Shown: positions 21,211-30,463, counted from the first letter of the stretch. The stretch is DNA of 64,000 nucleotides from Streptomyces violaceusniger Tu 4113 (GCF_000147815.2 NC_015957.1:10292001-10356000); one strand, 5' to 3'. Numbers and translations are program-made. The notes: generated by a model from the letters alone, not told the origin.

Positions 21211-22205
21211 ACGGGGGTCTCCTCCTCGGCTGTGTCCGCCTTGGACCTCTCCGCCGTGGCCGGTTCCCCGGTGAGATGCAGAAAGACCTCGTCGAGGGTG
21301 GGGCGGCGCAGCACGATGTCCTCCGCCTCGATCCCGGCCGCCGCCAGCGCCCGTACGGTCTCGGTGAGCGCGGCGACCCGATCGGTGACCCGTGCGCCGA
21401 GCCGCCGGCGGTCGGGGTCGGTCTCGACCTCACCGGCGCGGGCCGCCCTGCCCACGACCGAGGCGGCGGCGGACAGTTGGCCCGCGTCGCGCAGCACCAC
21501 CTCGATACGGTCCCCGCCGAGTCTGGCCTTCAGCTCGTCGGCGGTCCCGTCGGCGATGGCCCGCCCGCCGTCGATCACGCAGACGCGGTCGGCGAGTTGG
21601 TCCGCCTCCTCCAGGTACTGGGTGGTGAGCAGCACGGTCGTACCGCCGTCCACCAGCGAACGGACCGCGTTCCACACCTCCGTACGGCCCCGGGGGTCGA
21701 GCCCGGTGGTCGGCTCGTCCAGGAAGAGGATCCGCGGCCGCATGACGAGGCTCGCCGCGAGATCCAGCCTGCGCCGCATCCCGCCGCTGTACTGGCTGAC
21801 GGCCTTGGTGCCGGTGCCGGCCAGGCCGAACCGCTCCAGCAGCTCGTCCGCGCGGGCTGCCGCCTGCCGACCGCCCAGGTGGTAGAGGCGGCCGAACATC
21901 TCCAGGTTCTGCCGTCCGCTCAGCTCCTCGTCCACCGCCGCGTGCTGCCCGACCAGGCCGATGCGGTAGCGGACCTGGTCGGGGTCGCGCAGCACGTCGT
22001 ACCCGGCGACCTCGGCCCGGCCGCCGTCGTGCCGCAGCAGGGTGGCCAGGATCCGTACGCAGGTGGTCTTGCCCGCGCCGTTGGGGCCGAGCACGGCGTG
22101 CACGGTGCCCTGCGGGACGGTCAGATCGAGCCCGGCGAGGGCTTGTTTGTCCCGGTAGGTCTTCCGTAGTCCCTCGACGACGATCGCGGGATCGCTGTCG
22201 GCCAA
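21207..22205 (-). CDS. ABC transporter ATP-binding protein (DrrA-like)
   Basis: 332 aa. Walker A 'GPNGAGKTT' near residue 40, signature '[12 protein letters not shown]' near 140, Walker B '[13 protein letters not shown]' near 160, then a DrrA-type C-terminal extension (~225-320). It powers the neighbouring permease. Transcribed from the promoter at 22286-22315, which is overlapped by PadR-type operator repeats; the adjacent upstream padR gene is the likely regulator. Confidence 0.95.
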   Translation of the reverse strand: MADSDPAIVVEGLRKTYRDKQALAGLDLTVPQGTVHAVLGPNGAGKTTCVRILATLLRHDGGRAEVAGYDVLRDPDQVRYRIGLVGQHAAVDEELSGRQNLEMFGRLYHLGGRQAAARADELLERFGLAGTGTKAVSQYSGGMRRRLDLAASLVMRPRILFLDEPTTGLDPRGRTEVWNAVRSLVDGGTTVLLTTQYLEEADQLADRVCVIDGGRAIADGTADELKARLGGDRIEVVLRDAGQLSAAASVVGRAARAGEVETDPDRRRLGARVTDRVAALTETVRALAAAGIEAEDIVLRRPTLDEVFLHLTGEPATAERSKADTAEEETPV

Positions 22206-22259
22206 GGTCTTCCCCTCTCCTTCTGTACTTCTCCGGGGCCTGCGCTTCCCCGGGGCCCG

Positions 22260-22324
22260 TAGTCAAGTTTGACTACGGGGACCGGAACGTACTGCCCGTC
22301 ACCCCGACTAGTCAAACTTGAATA
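22260..22324 (-). promoter_or_regulatory. Promoter with two TAGTCAA/TTGACTA operators
   Basis: Two inverted repeats of the form TAGTCAA-NN-TTGA(C)TA lie at 22260-22275 and 22309-22324. On the - strand the upstream copy contains a -35 TTGACT (22310-22315); 18 nt further is TACGTT (22286-22291) as -10. The second copy falls just past the expected start of transcription. Such an arrangement suits repression of the ABC genes by a dimeric regulator. Confidence 0.8.
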
Positions 22325-22369
22325 ACGGCGAGGACCGCCATCAGCCGCCCTCCCTCGGCATGGCCGTCC

Positions 22370-22999
22370 TCAGTCCGCGTCGGGCACGGCGAACGGGTTG
22401 GGAACCCCGTCCGGCAGCACCTCCACCGAGCGCTCCCCCTCGCCCGCCATCACATACGCCCCGCCCTCGAGCCGCTCGATCAGCCCACGGGTCCACTCGG
22501 CTCCGCTGTCCGCGGAGTGCACCCAGAACTTCATGATCTCGCCGATATGGCCCCACTCCTCGAGGGTGCCGTCCTGTGGCGTCCAATGCCGGGTCACCTC
22601 GGCCCGCCACTCCTCCAGCGCCGCCACCCGCTGCTTCAGCAGGGCGATCGCCTCGGCGCGGGGCAGGTCGACGATGAAACCCACCCCGGCCGTCAGCTCG
22701 TCGATCTTCTGGTCATGGCGCAGCAACGCATCCCGCAGCAGCCGGAAGTACTCCTCCTCGCCCACCTCGGTCAGCTCGTACTCGGTCCGCGGCGGCCCGC
22801 CGACCGTGCTCGGCGCGACATCGTGCGCGCGCATCAGGCCTTGCTTCGCCATCTGTTTGAGGGCGTGGTAGATCGAGCCGGGTTTGGCGTTGGACCACTC
22901 ATGCGCACCCCAGAACTCCAGGTCGTTACGGACCTGATAGCCGTGCGCCCGCCCGTGCTGGCGCACGGCCCCCAGCACCAGCAACCGGATCGCTGACAT
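22370..22999 (-). CDS. PadR family transcriptional regulator
   Basis: 209 aa. N-terminal PadR winged helix ('LLVLGAVRQHGRAHGYQVRNDL', 'SIYHALKQMAKQGLMRAHD') and a helical C-terminal domain for dimerisation ('LLKQRVAALEEWRAEVTRHW'). It lies directly upstream of the drrAB-like genes on the same strand with the double operator in between, so local repression relieved by a drug-like ligand is the simplest model. Confidence 0.93.
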   Translation of the reverse strand: MSAIRLLVLGAVRQHGRAHGYQVRNDLEFWGAHEWSNAKPGSIYHALKQMAKQGLMRAHDVAPSTVGGPPRTEYELTEVGEEEYFRLLRDALLRHDQKIDELTAGVGFIVDLPRAEAIALLKQRVAALEEWRAEVTRHWTPQDGTLEEWGHIGEIMKFWVHSADSGAEWTRGLIERLEGGAYVMAGEGERSVEVLPDGVPNPFAVPDAD

Positions 23000-23069
23000 C
23001 GCCCGCTCTTCTCCATCCTGGTCCCGGCCCCGCCCGTGACCAGGCTAGGCCGTCGCCGGGCCCGGCGGA

Positions 23070-23639
23070 TCACCCCTCCAGGATCGACCAGTCCGGCTCC
23101 GGCATCGCGCCCGTCTCGAAGACCAGGTCGAAGGCGCCCTTGCCGTCGATCGTCTCGCGGATGATGTCGGCGTGACCGGCGTGCCGGGCGATTTCCTCGA
23201 TCAGATGGAGGATGGCCCAGCGCCAGGTGCGGGTGCCCCCCTCGTCCCAGGGGAGCCGGAGAGCCTCGAAGGTCGCGTCCAGCGACGGCAGGGCCCGCAC
23301 CGCCTCGTCGGTCTCGCGCGCCACCTCGTCGTACAGCGCGAGCATCGCCTCCACCGTCTCGTCCTCGGTGGGCTCGAAGGTGTGCTCCCACTCGGCCATC
23401 TGGTCCTTGGCGTTCCCCGGCGCCTTGCCCTGGAGGACGCGCAGCCAGCCGCGCTCGCCGGTGGCCAGGTGCTTGAGCAGCCCGGCCAGCGAGAGCGCGC
23501 TCGCGCTGGGGGTGCTGCGGGCCTGTTCCTCGGTCAGGCCGTGCACCGAGCGCCGGATGCCGCCGCGCTGCGCGTCCAGGTACGCGAGCAGCGCACCGCG
23601 CTCGTCGTTACATGCCTCGGGGTTCACGATCACGGGCAT
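23070..23639 (-). CDS. DinB family (DUF664) protein
   Basis: 189 aa four-helix DinB-like protein: 'ALLAYLDAQRGGIRRSVHGLTEEQA', 'SLAGLLKHLATGERGWL', and the C-terminal 'AILHLIEEIARHAGHADIIRE' with histidines of the presumed metal site. Many members are mycothiol- or bacillithiol-dependent transferases; the actinobacterial members often use mycothiol, but this one's reaction is unproven. It sits upstream of padR. Confidence 0.9.
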   Translation of the reverse strand: MPVIVNPEACNDERGALLAYLDAQRGGIRRSVHGLTEEQARSTPSASALSLAGLLKHLATGERGWLRVLQGKAPGNAKDQMAEWEHTFEPTEDETVEAMLALYDEVARETDEAVRALPSLDATFEALRLPWDEGGTRTWRWAILHLIEEIARHAGHADIIRETIDGKGAFDLVFETGAMPEPDWSILEG

Positions 23640-23772
23640 GGCTGCCGCCTCTCATCTGGAGGGCGCCCGGATCCGGCGCCCTTCGATGAACCCCACGTTA
23701 GGAAGGCTTGCGGTCAGCTTCTGTCCGCGTGTCGCGCGCGTCTTCGTGTCGGCGCGCGTCCTTCTTCCCGGC

Positions 23773-25230
23773 TCAGAACGGGAACTGGCTCCGGCCGTGC
23801 TGGATGGAGATCCACTTGGTGGTGGTGAAGTCCTCGATCATCGATTCGCCGTTGAGCCGTCCGAGACCGGAGTGCTTCTCCCCGCCGAACGGCACGATCG
23901 GCTCGTCGTGGACCGTGCTGTCATTCACATGGATCATGCCGGTGTGGACCTGCCGGGCGAACCGCACCCCGCGCTCGATGTCCCCGGTGTGCACGGCCCC
24001 GCTGAGCCCGTAGTCCGTGTCGTTGGCGATCCGGACGGCCTCCTCGTCGCCGTCGAACGGAATCAGGGTCACCACCGGGCCGAAGATCTCCTGCCCGAGG
24101 ATCGCCGCGCCCTCCGGGACCCCGCTGAGCACGGTCGGCCCCATCAGGGTGCCCTCGGTGCGCCCCCGCACCAGCGCGGTGGCGCCCTCGGCGATCGTCT
24201 GCTCGACGAGCGAGGCGATCGCCTCGGCCTGGCCCTCGTTGATCAGCGGGCCGATGTGGGTGGTGGGGTCGCCCGGGTCGCCCACCTTCAGCGTCTCCAC
24301 CTTGGCCACGAACTTCTCGGTGAACTCCCGCTCCACCGCCCGGTCCACCAGCACCCGGTTGGCCGCCATGCAGACCTGCCCCTGGTGGACGAAGCGGCTG
24401 AAGACGGCCGCGTCGACCGCGTAGTCCAGGTCGGCGTCGTCCAGCACGACCAGCGCGCTGTTGCCGCCCAGCTCCAGGACCGTGCGCTTGAAGTGGGAGG
24501 CGGCCACGGTGGCGACATGCCGGCCGACCTTGTCGGAGCCGGTGAAGGAGATCACCTTCGGTACGGGGTGCTCGATCAGGGCGTCGCCTATCTCCGCTAT
24601 GTCGGTGACCACGACATTGAGCAGCCCGGCGGGCAGCCCGGCCTCCTCGAAGATCTTGGCGACCAGGCCACCGCCGCAGACCGGGGTGTTCTGGTGCGGC
24701 TTGAGGACGACGGCGTTGCCGAGCGCCAGCGCGGGGGCGACCGACTTCAGCGACAGCAGGAAGGGGAAGTTGAAGGGGCTGATGACGCCGACCACGCCCA
24801 CCGGCAGCCGGTAGAGGCGGTTCTCCTTGCCGTCGACCGGCGACGGCAGGATGCGGCCCTCGGGCCGCAGCGCCAAATGGACCGCCTCCCGCAGGAACTC
24901 CTTGGCGAGATGCAGCTCGAAGCCCGCCTTCACATGGGTGCCGCCGCACTCCGCGATGATCGCCTCGGTGAACTCCTTCTCGCGGTCCTCGATGATCCGC
25001 AGCGCCCGCTCGAAGACCGCCCGCCGGGCATAGGGGTTGGTGCCGCCCCACTCCGGCTGTGCCCGCTCGGCCGCCCGGTAGGCCAGGTCCACCTCCTCGA
25101 CGGTCGCCACGGTGATGGAGGCCAGCTTCTCCCCGTTGTAGGGGTTGAAGTCGACGATGTCCCAGGAACCGCTTCCGCCGCGCCACTCGCCGTCGATGAA
25201 CTGAAGGGCCAACTCGGAGAAGTAGGACAT
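23773..25230 (-). CDS. Aldehyde dehydrogenase (benzaldehyde/vanillin type)
   Basis: 485 aa. NAD(P)-dependent oxidation of an aldehyde to an acid. ATG 25230 ('MSYFSELALQFIDGEW') is chosen with AGGGA upstream; extension to 25308 is not conserved. Catalytic Cys287 in 'QGQVCMAANR', Glu253 in 'LELGGN', and 'SFTGSDKVG' cofactor loop are present. Closest in pattern to aromatic aldehyde dehydrogenases, so lignin-derived aromatics are possible substrates. Monocistronic, downstream of the XRE gene. Confidence 0.92.
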   Translation of the reverse strand: MSYFSELALQFIDGEWRGGSGSWDIVDFNPYNGEKLASITVATVEEVDLAYRAAERAQPEWGGTNPYARRAVFERALRIIEDREKEFTEAIIAECGGTHVKAGFELHLAKEFLREAVHLALRPEGRILPSPVDGKENRLYRLPVGVVGVISPFNFPFLLSLKSVAPALALGNAVVLKPHQNTPVCGGGLVAKIFEEAGLPAGLLNVVVTDIAEIGDALIEHPVPKVISFTGSDKVGRHVATVAASHFKRTVLELGGNSALVVLDDADLDYAVDAAVFSRFVHQGQVCMAANRVLVDRAVEREFTEKFVAKVETLKVGDPGDPTTHIGPLINEGQAEAIASLVEQTIAEGATALVRGRTEGTLMGPTVLSGVPEGAAILGQEIFGPVVTLIPFDGDEEAVRIANDTDYGLSGAVHTGDIERGVRFARQVHTGMIHVNDSTVHDEPIVPFGGEKHSGLGRLNGESMIEDFTTTKWISIQHGRSQFPF

Positions 25231-25320
25231 GCCATCCCTATCTGCAGGACGCGGTGCCGCGCTCCGACAGCCGCGCACGGGTGGGGGGTATTCCTGACAG
25301 AACGTCATCCTACTGACGGG

Positions 25321-26184
25321 TCAGGCGTCGTGAAGGAGCCCTCGGAGCAAATCCCGGCTCTTCTCCGGAGAGAGGCTGTCCGCGCTGAGCCGCTCCAACA
25401 CCCGCTCGTACTGGGAGACCTCGTCGCGCTTGTCCAGATAGAGCGCGCTGGTGAGCTGTTCCAGATAGACGATGTCGGGGAGGTCGGACTCCGGGAAGCG
25501 CAGCCGGGTGAACGCCCCGCTCTCCCCCGCGTGCCCGCCGAAGGCGAACGGCATCACCTGGAGCGTCACGTGTCGATGCTCGGAGACCGTGATCAGATGG
25601 CGGAGCTGGGCGGACATCACGCCGCGCCCGCCGTAGGGGCGGTGCAGCGCGGCCTCGTCCAGCACCGCATGGAACGCCGGGGCGCGCTCGGAGACCAGCA
25701 GCTTCTGCCGCTCGAGGCGCAGCGCCACCCGGCGCTCGACCTCCTCGGTGCAGGCCTGGGGCTGGCCTCGGGTGACCACGGCATGGGCGTAGCCCTCGGT
25801 CTGCAGCAGACCGTGCACGAACTGGACCTCGTAGCAGGCGATATGGGAGGCGGCGCCCTCCAGGCCGACGTAGGTCTGGAACCAGCCGGGCAGCACATCG
25901 CCGTAACTGTGCCACCACCCGGCGACATTGGCCTCGCGGACGAGCCCGAGCAGTGCCGCGCGCTCCGCGTCGTCGGTGACTCCGTACAGCGTGAGCAGAT
26001 CCTCGATGTCCCGCGCCTTGAAGCTCACCCGGCCCAACTCCATGCGGCTGATCTTGGATTCGGAGGCCCGGATCGAATAGCCGGCCGCCTCGCGGGTGAT
26101 GCCGCGAGCCTCGCGCAACCGTCTGAGCTGAGAGCCCAGGAGGATACGGCGCACGACCGATCCACTCGACTCGCCTGCGGCCAT
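25321..26184 (-). CDS. XRE-type regulator with DUF5753 domain
   Basis: 287 aa. ATG 26184 ('MAAGESSGSVVRRILL') has GGGAGGA 7 nt upstream. Helix-turn-helix at about 17-70 ('LGSQLRRLREARGITREAAGYSI'), then DUF5753 from about 95 ('EVQFVHGLLQTEGYAHAVV', 'VLDEAALHRPYGG', 'LQVMPFAFGGHAG'). In streptomycetes such regulators (WhiJ-like) pair with a small DUF397 protein and an anti-sigma-like ATPase. Here the ATPase is divergent and the DUF397 gene 2 kb away. Probably binds the repeats at 26363-26411. Confidence 0.93.
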   Translation of the reverse strand: MAAGESSGSVVRRILLGSQLRRLREARGITREAAGYSIRASESKISRMELGRVSFKARDIEDLLTLYGVTDDAERAALLGLVREANVAGWWHSYGDVLPGWFQTYVGLEGAASHIACYEVQFVHGLLQTEGYAHAVVTRGQPQACTEEVERRVALRLERQKLLVSERAPAFHAVLDEAALHRPYGGRGVMSAQLRHLITVSEHRHVTLQVMPFAFGGHAGESGAFTRLRFPESDLPDIVYLEQLTSALYLDKRDEVSQYERVLERLSADSLSPEKSRDLLRGLLHDA

Positions 26185-26362
26185 TTCCGCGATCCTCCCT
26201 GTACGGAAAGCATCCTTGCGAACGGCGCCCCCGCAGCCTCTGAGGGTGAAGTCTGCCACTGTTCGGGCTCCGCGCCGTAGGCGTGTCGTTACTCAGCCCG
26301 AGGTTGTACGCCAGTGTACGGAGTCAGATATCCGACTAAAACCGATCGAATCGGACCAACTG

Positions 26363-26411
26363 ATGTGCGTGCACGTGCATTTGCCCTTGCATCTGACGTG
26401 CGCATTCGGAA
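26363..26411. promoter_or_regulatory. 12-bp-period repeat region in the XRE/ATPase promoter
   Basis: From 26376 units of 12 bp follow one another: TGCATTTGCCCT, TGCATCTGACGT, GCGCATTCGG.. The block GTGCACGTGCATTTGCCC (26369-26386) recurs with 16 of 18 matches in front of the DUF397 gene at 28609-28626. It lies in the 305-nt gap between divergent genes. Confidence 0.75.
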
Positions 26412-26489
26412 CCATAGGTTGTGCGCACGTGCTAGCTGGTACGAAATCTGGCCAGAGTTCGTCACGGCCACGGATGCAGGAGTGCTCGC

Positions 26490-26981
26490 ATGGGGAGCGA
26501 AGGTTCGGCCCTGCTGGAACCCTTGTGGCAAGGGCTTACCGCGATCGATCCCTCCGCCGTCTCCGGATCCGTCTCCTGCGCGCTTCCCGCCCGCTTCGAG
26601 GCGGTCAAGGGGGCCCGGCAGTTCACCGGCTCCACCTTGCGGCAGTGGAACATCCCCGAACTTCTCGACGAAGTCGCGCTCGTCGTCTCCGAGCTGGTCA
26701 CCAACGCGCTGCGGCACGCCCTGCCCGGCACCGCGGCGACGGCCGGTGAGCCGGAGCGGCCGGTGCGGCTCCATCTGATGCGCGGCCCCTCACGGCTGGT
26801 GTGCGCCGTACGCGACCCCAGCGAGGTGGGCCCAGTGACCGGCGAGGCGGGCTGCGGCGAGGAATCCGGGCGCGGGCTCCATCTCGTGGAGTCCTTCACG
26901 GACGGCTGGGGCTGGCAGCCGCTGCCGGGCACCCCGCGCGGCAAGATCGTCTGGGCCGTCTTCCATCTCCCCCCGGCGTGA
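26490..26981 (+). CDS. ATP-binding anti-sigma-factor-like protein (HATPase, RsbW/SpoIIAB type)
   Basis: 163 aa. GHKL-type ATPase features: 'VALVVSELVTNALRHALP' (N box), 'LVCAVRDPSEVGP' (G1-like) and 'ESGRGLHLVESFTDGWGW' (G2). Small size with no sensor or membrane part is typical of the many streptomycete RsbW-like proteins. Divergent from the XRE/DUF5753 regulator and sharing its repeat-rich promoter, it forms the usual trio with that gene and DUF397. Whether it phosphorylates or sequesters a partner is unknown. Confidence 0.9.
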   Translation: MGSEGSALLEPLWQGLTAIDPSAVSGSVSCALPARFEAVKGARQFTGSTLRQWNIPELLDEVALVVSELVTNALRHALPGTAATAGEPERPVRLHLMRGPSRLVCAVRDPSEVGPVTGEAGCGEESGRGLHLVESFTDGWGWQPLPGTPRGKIVWAVFHLPPA

Positions 26982-27023
26982 GCCGACTCCCCCCACGCCT
27001 GAGCGCCCCTTCCGTACAAGCGG

Positions 27024-28175
27024 TCACGGGCGGGTGGACTCCGGCGGGGCCGTGGTGATGCCCAGGCCGTGGAGCTGGAAGAGCCGGTTCACATCGTGCA
27101 TCGTGATGATCCCCTCGAGCTGGCCGTGGTCCACCACCAGCACCGGCATACCGCCGCCACCCGGCCGCGCCCGCTCCAGCACCTCGCTCAGCAGCTCACC
27201 GGGCTCGGCCACGGTGCACCGCGACAGCGGCGTCGCCACATCGCGCACCCGCTGGGTCTCCCGGGCCTCGGTCGGCACCGCCGCGAGCGCGCGCAGCCGG
27301 ACGGCCCCGCTGGGCTGTCCCTCGAAGTCCAGCAGCGGCATCACCGAATGCCGGGAGTGGGCCGCCACGTCGTCGATGAACCGTCCCACGGTCAGCCAGT
27401 CGGCCCCGGCGGCGACCGGCGCCGACATCGCGTCCGCCACCCGCACCCCGCGCAGCGCCGTATTGATCCCGGCCCGCTGCCGCTCCGCGTTGGCGATGAT
27501 CACCATGAAGAGGCCGATGAGCGAGAGCCACAGCCCGCCGGTGTTCCCGCGCAGGAAGGAGATCCAGCCGATGGCGATGAGCGCCATGCCGAGGATCTGG
27601 CCGCTGCGCCCCGCCGCCCGGTCGGCGCGCTCCCGGTCCCCGGTACGCCACCAGATCGCCGCCTGCACCACCCGGCCGCCGTCCAGCGGCGCGGCCGGCA
27701 GCAGATTGAAGACGCCCAGCAGCAGATTGGCCCAGCCCAGCCAGATCAGGACGGCGGTCGGCACCCCCCATCCGGTGAGCGTATGCACCCCGATCCCCGC
27801 GCCGAGGGTGACACCGCCGATGACCAGGCTGGTGAGCGGCCCGATGACGGCCACCCAGAACGCGACCCCGGCGGTGCGGGGCCGTCCCATCTTGGTCATG
27901 CCGCCAAGCGCCCAGAGCGTCACGTCCTCCACCGAGACGCCCTTACGGCGGGCGGCGACCGCGTGCGCGGCCTCGTGGAGCAGCAGGCTGCCCATCAGCA
28001 GCACGGCGCCGACGACGCTGGCGAGGGCGTAGACGGTGCCGGTGCGGCCGGGGGTCCACGCGGGCAGCGTCTTGTGGCCCAGTCCGTAAGCGAGCAGGAC
28101 GATCAGCACCGGGACGCTCCAGTGCATCCGCAGTGGAACCCCGAGTACGCGTCCGACCCGGACCGAGCCGTTCAT
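27024..28175 (-). CDS. Site-2 protease family (M50) protein with CBS domains
   Basis: 383 aa intramembrane metalloprotease. The HExxH motif HEAAH is near residue 65 ('MGSLLLHEAAHAVAARR') and the second zinc motif 'NLLPAAPLDGGRVV' near 157. Six or so membrane segments, then paired CBS domains (about 240-370, 'MPLLDFEGQPSGAVRL', 'MPVLVVDHGQLEGIITMHDV'), which often bind adenosyl ligands. Such proteins cleave membrane-bound anti-sigma factors or signal peptides; the target is not evident. Convergent with the ATPase gene, 42 nt apart. Confidence 0.94.
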   Translation of the reverse strand: MNGSVRVGRVLGVPLRMHWSVPVLIVLLAYGLGHKTLPAWTPGRTGTVYALASVVGAVLLMGSLLLHEAAHAVAARRKGVSVEDVTLWALGGMTKMGRPRTAGVAFWVAVIGPLTSLVIGGVTLGAGIGVHTLTGWGVPTAVLIWLGWANLLLGVFNLLPAAPLDGGRVVQAAIWWRTGDRERADRAAGRSGQILGMALIAIGWISFLRGNTGGLWLSLIGLFMVIIANAERQRAGINTALRGVRVADAMSAPVAAGADWLTVGRFIDDVAAHSRHSVMPLLDFEGQPSGAVRLRALAAVPTEARETQRVRDVATPLSRCTVAEPGELLSEVLERARPGGGGMPVLVVDHGQLEGIITMHDVNRLFQLHGLGITTAPPESTRP

Positions 28176-28237
28176 CGCCGTCTCACATCAGTCGGGTGCC
28201 CCCGCTCGCCACTACCAGTGTCGCGCGTCCGCGGCGA

Positions 28238-28519
28238 TCAGCCCAGACCGGCCGAATCATGCGCAAGATGGTCGAACTCGCCGTCCTTGGCGCCGAGCAG
28301 CATCGCCTCGACCTCGGCCGGGGTGTAGATCAGCGCCGGTCCGTCGGGGAACCGGGAGTTGCGGACGGCCACGTTCCCACCGGGCAGTTTGGCGAACTCG
28401 ACACAGGAACCCTGGGAGTTGCTGTGTCTGCTCTTCTGCCAGACGACCCCGTGGAGGTCCGCGGCCGCCATGCCGTTGTAGGGGTGGTCGCGCACTGGGC
28501 TTCTCCACTGTTCGTGCAT
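28238..28519 (-). CDS. DUF397 domain protein
   Basis: 93 aa. The DUF397 core is clear: 'VVWQKSRHSNSQGSCVEFAKL', 'VAVRNSRFPDGPALIYTPAEVEAML'. The start is uncertain: ATG 28519 ('MHEQWRSPVRDHPYNG') or ATG 28471 ('MAAADLHG', 77 aa). A longer open frame upstream only translates repetitive promoter DNA. DUF397 proteins are small partners of XRE/DUF5753 regulators in streptomycete development and antibiotic control. The shared 12-bp repeats upstream tie it to the XRE/ATPase locus at 25.3-27.0 kb. Confidence 0.88.
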   Translation of the reverse strand: MHEQWRSPVRDHPYNGMAAADLHGVVWQKSRHSNSQGSCVEFAKLPGGNVAVRNSRFPDGPALIYTPAEVEAMLLGAKDGEFDHLAHDSAGLG

Positions 28520-28560
28520 GCGTGCAGCCGTCAACTGTCTCGGATCATAGCTGCGTTCCT

Positions 28561-28645
28561 TTGCAAACGCATGGGCAAATGCATCTGCGTATGCGCAGGT
28601 AGATGCACAGGCAGATGCACGTGCACCATGCGTATCTGCATGATC
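28561..28645 (-). repeat. 12-bp-period repeats upstream of the DUF397 gene
   Basis: Read on the - strand, consecutive 12-mers TGCATCTGCCTG, TGCATCTACCTG, CGCATACGCAGA, TGCATTTGCCCA, TGCGTTTGCAAA follow a GTGCACG half. The same pattern occurs at 26363-26411. Its place 40-125 nt before the gene suits a promoter with iterated binding sites. Confidence 0.8.
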
Positions 28646-28774
28646 ACCCGACACCCGGCATCTCCTGCCCGGAGTGAAGAAGAGCAGTCGTCATGTATGA
28701 CGTCCGGGTCCCCCTCCGGGTTGAGCCGGCCTCCTGCCGGAGCGGTGTCAGACCCCCCTGCGAGACTCACGGGC

Positions 28775-30463
28775 ATGAGGTGGGCGGCGGCAGAGATGGA
28801 CGACGGGGGTGTTCGTCTCTGCCCGCTCGCCCCCCAGGGAAAGGCCGCCGGACCGGTAGTCGAGGTCACGGCGGCCCAGGGCGGGATCGCGGAGGCCGTG
28901 CGATCCCGCCCCGAGGCCGACCGGTGGGTGTGGCGGTCCACCGCCGAGGTCTATCCACGGCTGCTGGCCGCCGGGGTCCGGGTCGAGCGGGCCTATGACA
29001 TCGAGGCGGCCGAGGCGCTGCTCCTCGGCCATGAGGGGCGCTCGGGCGCACCGCGTTCGCTCGCCGCCGCCTGGGCGCGGCTGCGCGGGCTGCCCGTCCC
29101 CGAGGATCCGCCGCCCCGGGCGGCCGGAGGCCAGCCGTCGCTGTTCGAGCCCGGTCCGCCGCCGCTGCCGCCGGGCGCCGACCCCCTGGAGACGCTGCTC
29201 GCGGTGTACGCGGAACAGCTCGTCCGTACGGAGGCGGCCGAGCACCCGGACCGGATGCGGCTGCTGACCACCGCCGAGTCGGCGGGGATGCTGATCGCCG
29301 CCGAGATGCGGCGCGCCGGGGTGCCCTGGAGCGCCGACCGCCACCGGAAGCTGCTGGACGAGCTGCTCGGCGAGCGCTATCCGGGCGGTCTGGAGCCGCA
29401 GCGCCTGGTCGAGCTGGCCGAGGAGGTCTCGCGCGCCTTCGGCACCCGGGTCCGGCCCGATCTGCCCGCCGAGGTCGTCAAGGCGTTCGGCCGCGCGGGC
29501 ATCACGCTCGGCTCGACCCGCGCCTGGGAGCTGGAGCGGATCGACCACCCCGCCGTCGAGCCGCTGCTGCGCTACAAGAAGCTCTACCGGCTGCACACCG
29601 CCCACGGCTGGGCCTGGCTCCAGTCCTGGGTGCGCGACGGCCGCTTCCGCCCGGAGTACCTGCCCGGCGGCACCGTCTCCGGCCGCTGGACCACCAACGG
29701 CGGCGGGGCACTGCAGATCCCCAAGGTGGTGCGGCGCGCGGTGGTGGCCGATCCGGGGTGGCGGCTGGTGGTGGCCGACGCCGACCAGATGGAGCCCCGG
29801 GTGCTCGCCGCGATCTCCCGCGACCCCGGGCTGATGGAGGTCGCGGGCAGCGGCCGGGATCTGTACGCGACACTGTCCGACCGCGCCTTCTCCGGCCGCC
29901 GCGAGCTGGCCAAGCTGGCGCTGCTGGGCGCGGTGTACGGCCAGACCTCCGGCGACGGCCTGAAGCATCTCGCCGCCCTGCGGCGGCGTTTCCCGGCGGC
30001 GGTGGCGTATGTGGACGAGGCGGCCCGCGCGGGCGAGGAGGGCCGGCTGGTGCGCACCTGGCTCGGCCGCACCTGTCCGCCCGTGGGCGGCGGCGCCGAG
30101 GAGCCGGCCGACGAGGCGGGGCTGCCGCGGGAGCAGGAGGAGCCGTCGTACGGCAGCACGGCGAGCGCCCGCGCGCGGGGCCGGTTCACCCGGAACTTCG
30201 TGGTGCAGGGCAGCGCCGCCGACTGGGCCCTGCTGATGCTCGCCGCGCTGCGGCGGTCGCTGACCGGGGCGGGGCTGCGCGCGGAGATCGTCTTCTTCCA
30301 GCACGACGAGGTGATCGTGCACTGCCCCCAGGAGGAGGCCGACACGGTCCGGGAGGCGATTGCCGAGGCGGGCGAGACGGCCGGGCGGATCGCCTTCGGA
30401 CCGACTCCGGTGCGGTTCCCCCTCACGATGGCGGCGGTGGAGTGCTACGCGGACGCGAAGTAG
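28775..30463 (+). CDS. Bifunctional 3'-5' exonuclease/DNA polymerase (PolI-like, second copy type)
   Basis: 562 aa from ATG 28775 ('MRWAAAEMDDGG'). C-terminal family A polymerase: motif A 'VVADADQMEPRVLA', 'AVYGQTSGDG' O-helix region, motif C 'FFQHDEVIVHCP'. The N-terminal ~200 residues are a reduced exonuclease-like domain; the 5'-nuclease domain of PolI is absent. Streptomycetes carry such a shorter PolA-like protein besides the full PolI. Role unknown, possibly repair. Pfam-level assignment is sure, activity of the exonuclease part is not. Confidence 0.9.
   Translation: MRWAAAEMDDGGVRLCPLAPQGKAAGPVVEVTAAQGGIAEAVRSRPEADRWVWRSTAEVYPRLLAAGVRVERAYDIEAAEALLLGHEGRSGAPRSLAAAWARLRGLPVPEDPPPRAAGGQPSLFEPGPPPLPPGADPLETLLAVYAEQLVRTEAAEHPDRMRLLTTAESAGMLIAAEMRRAGVPWSADRHRKLLDELLGERYPGGLEPQRLVELAEEVSRAFGTRVRPDLPAEVVKAFGRAGITLGSTRAWELERIDHPAVEPLLRYKKLYRLHTAHGWAWLQSWVRDGRFRPEYLPGGTVSGRWTTNGGGALQIPKVVRRAVVADPGWRLVVADADQMEPRVLAAISRDPGLMEVAGSGRDLYATLSDRAFSGRRELAKLALLGAVYGQTSGDGLKHLAALRRRFPAAVAYVDEAARAGEEGRLVRTWLGRTCPPVGGGAEEPADEAGLPREQEEPSYGSTASARARGRFTRNFVVQGSAADWALLMLAALRRSLTGAGLRAEIVFFQHDEVIVHCPQEEADTVREAIAEAGETAGRIAFGPTPVRFPLTMAAVECYADAK

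Noticed and set aside
23212..26280. 1022-codon open frame on the + strand
   Set aside because: Runs antisense through DinB, aldehyde dehydrogenase and the XRE gene; no family features and no ribosome binding site.
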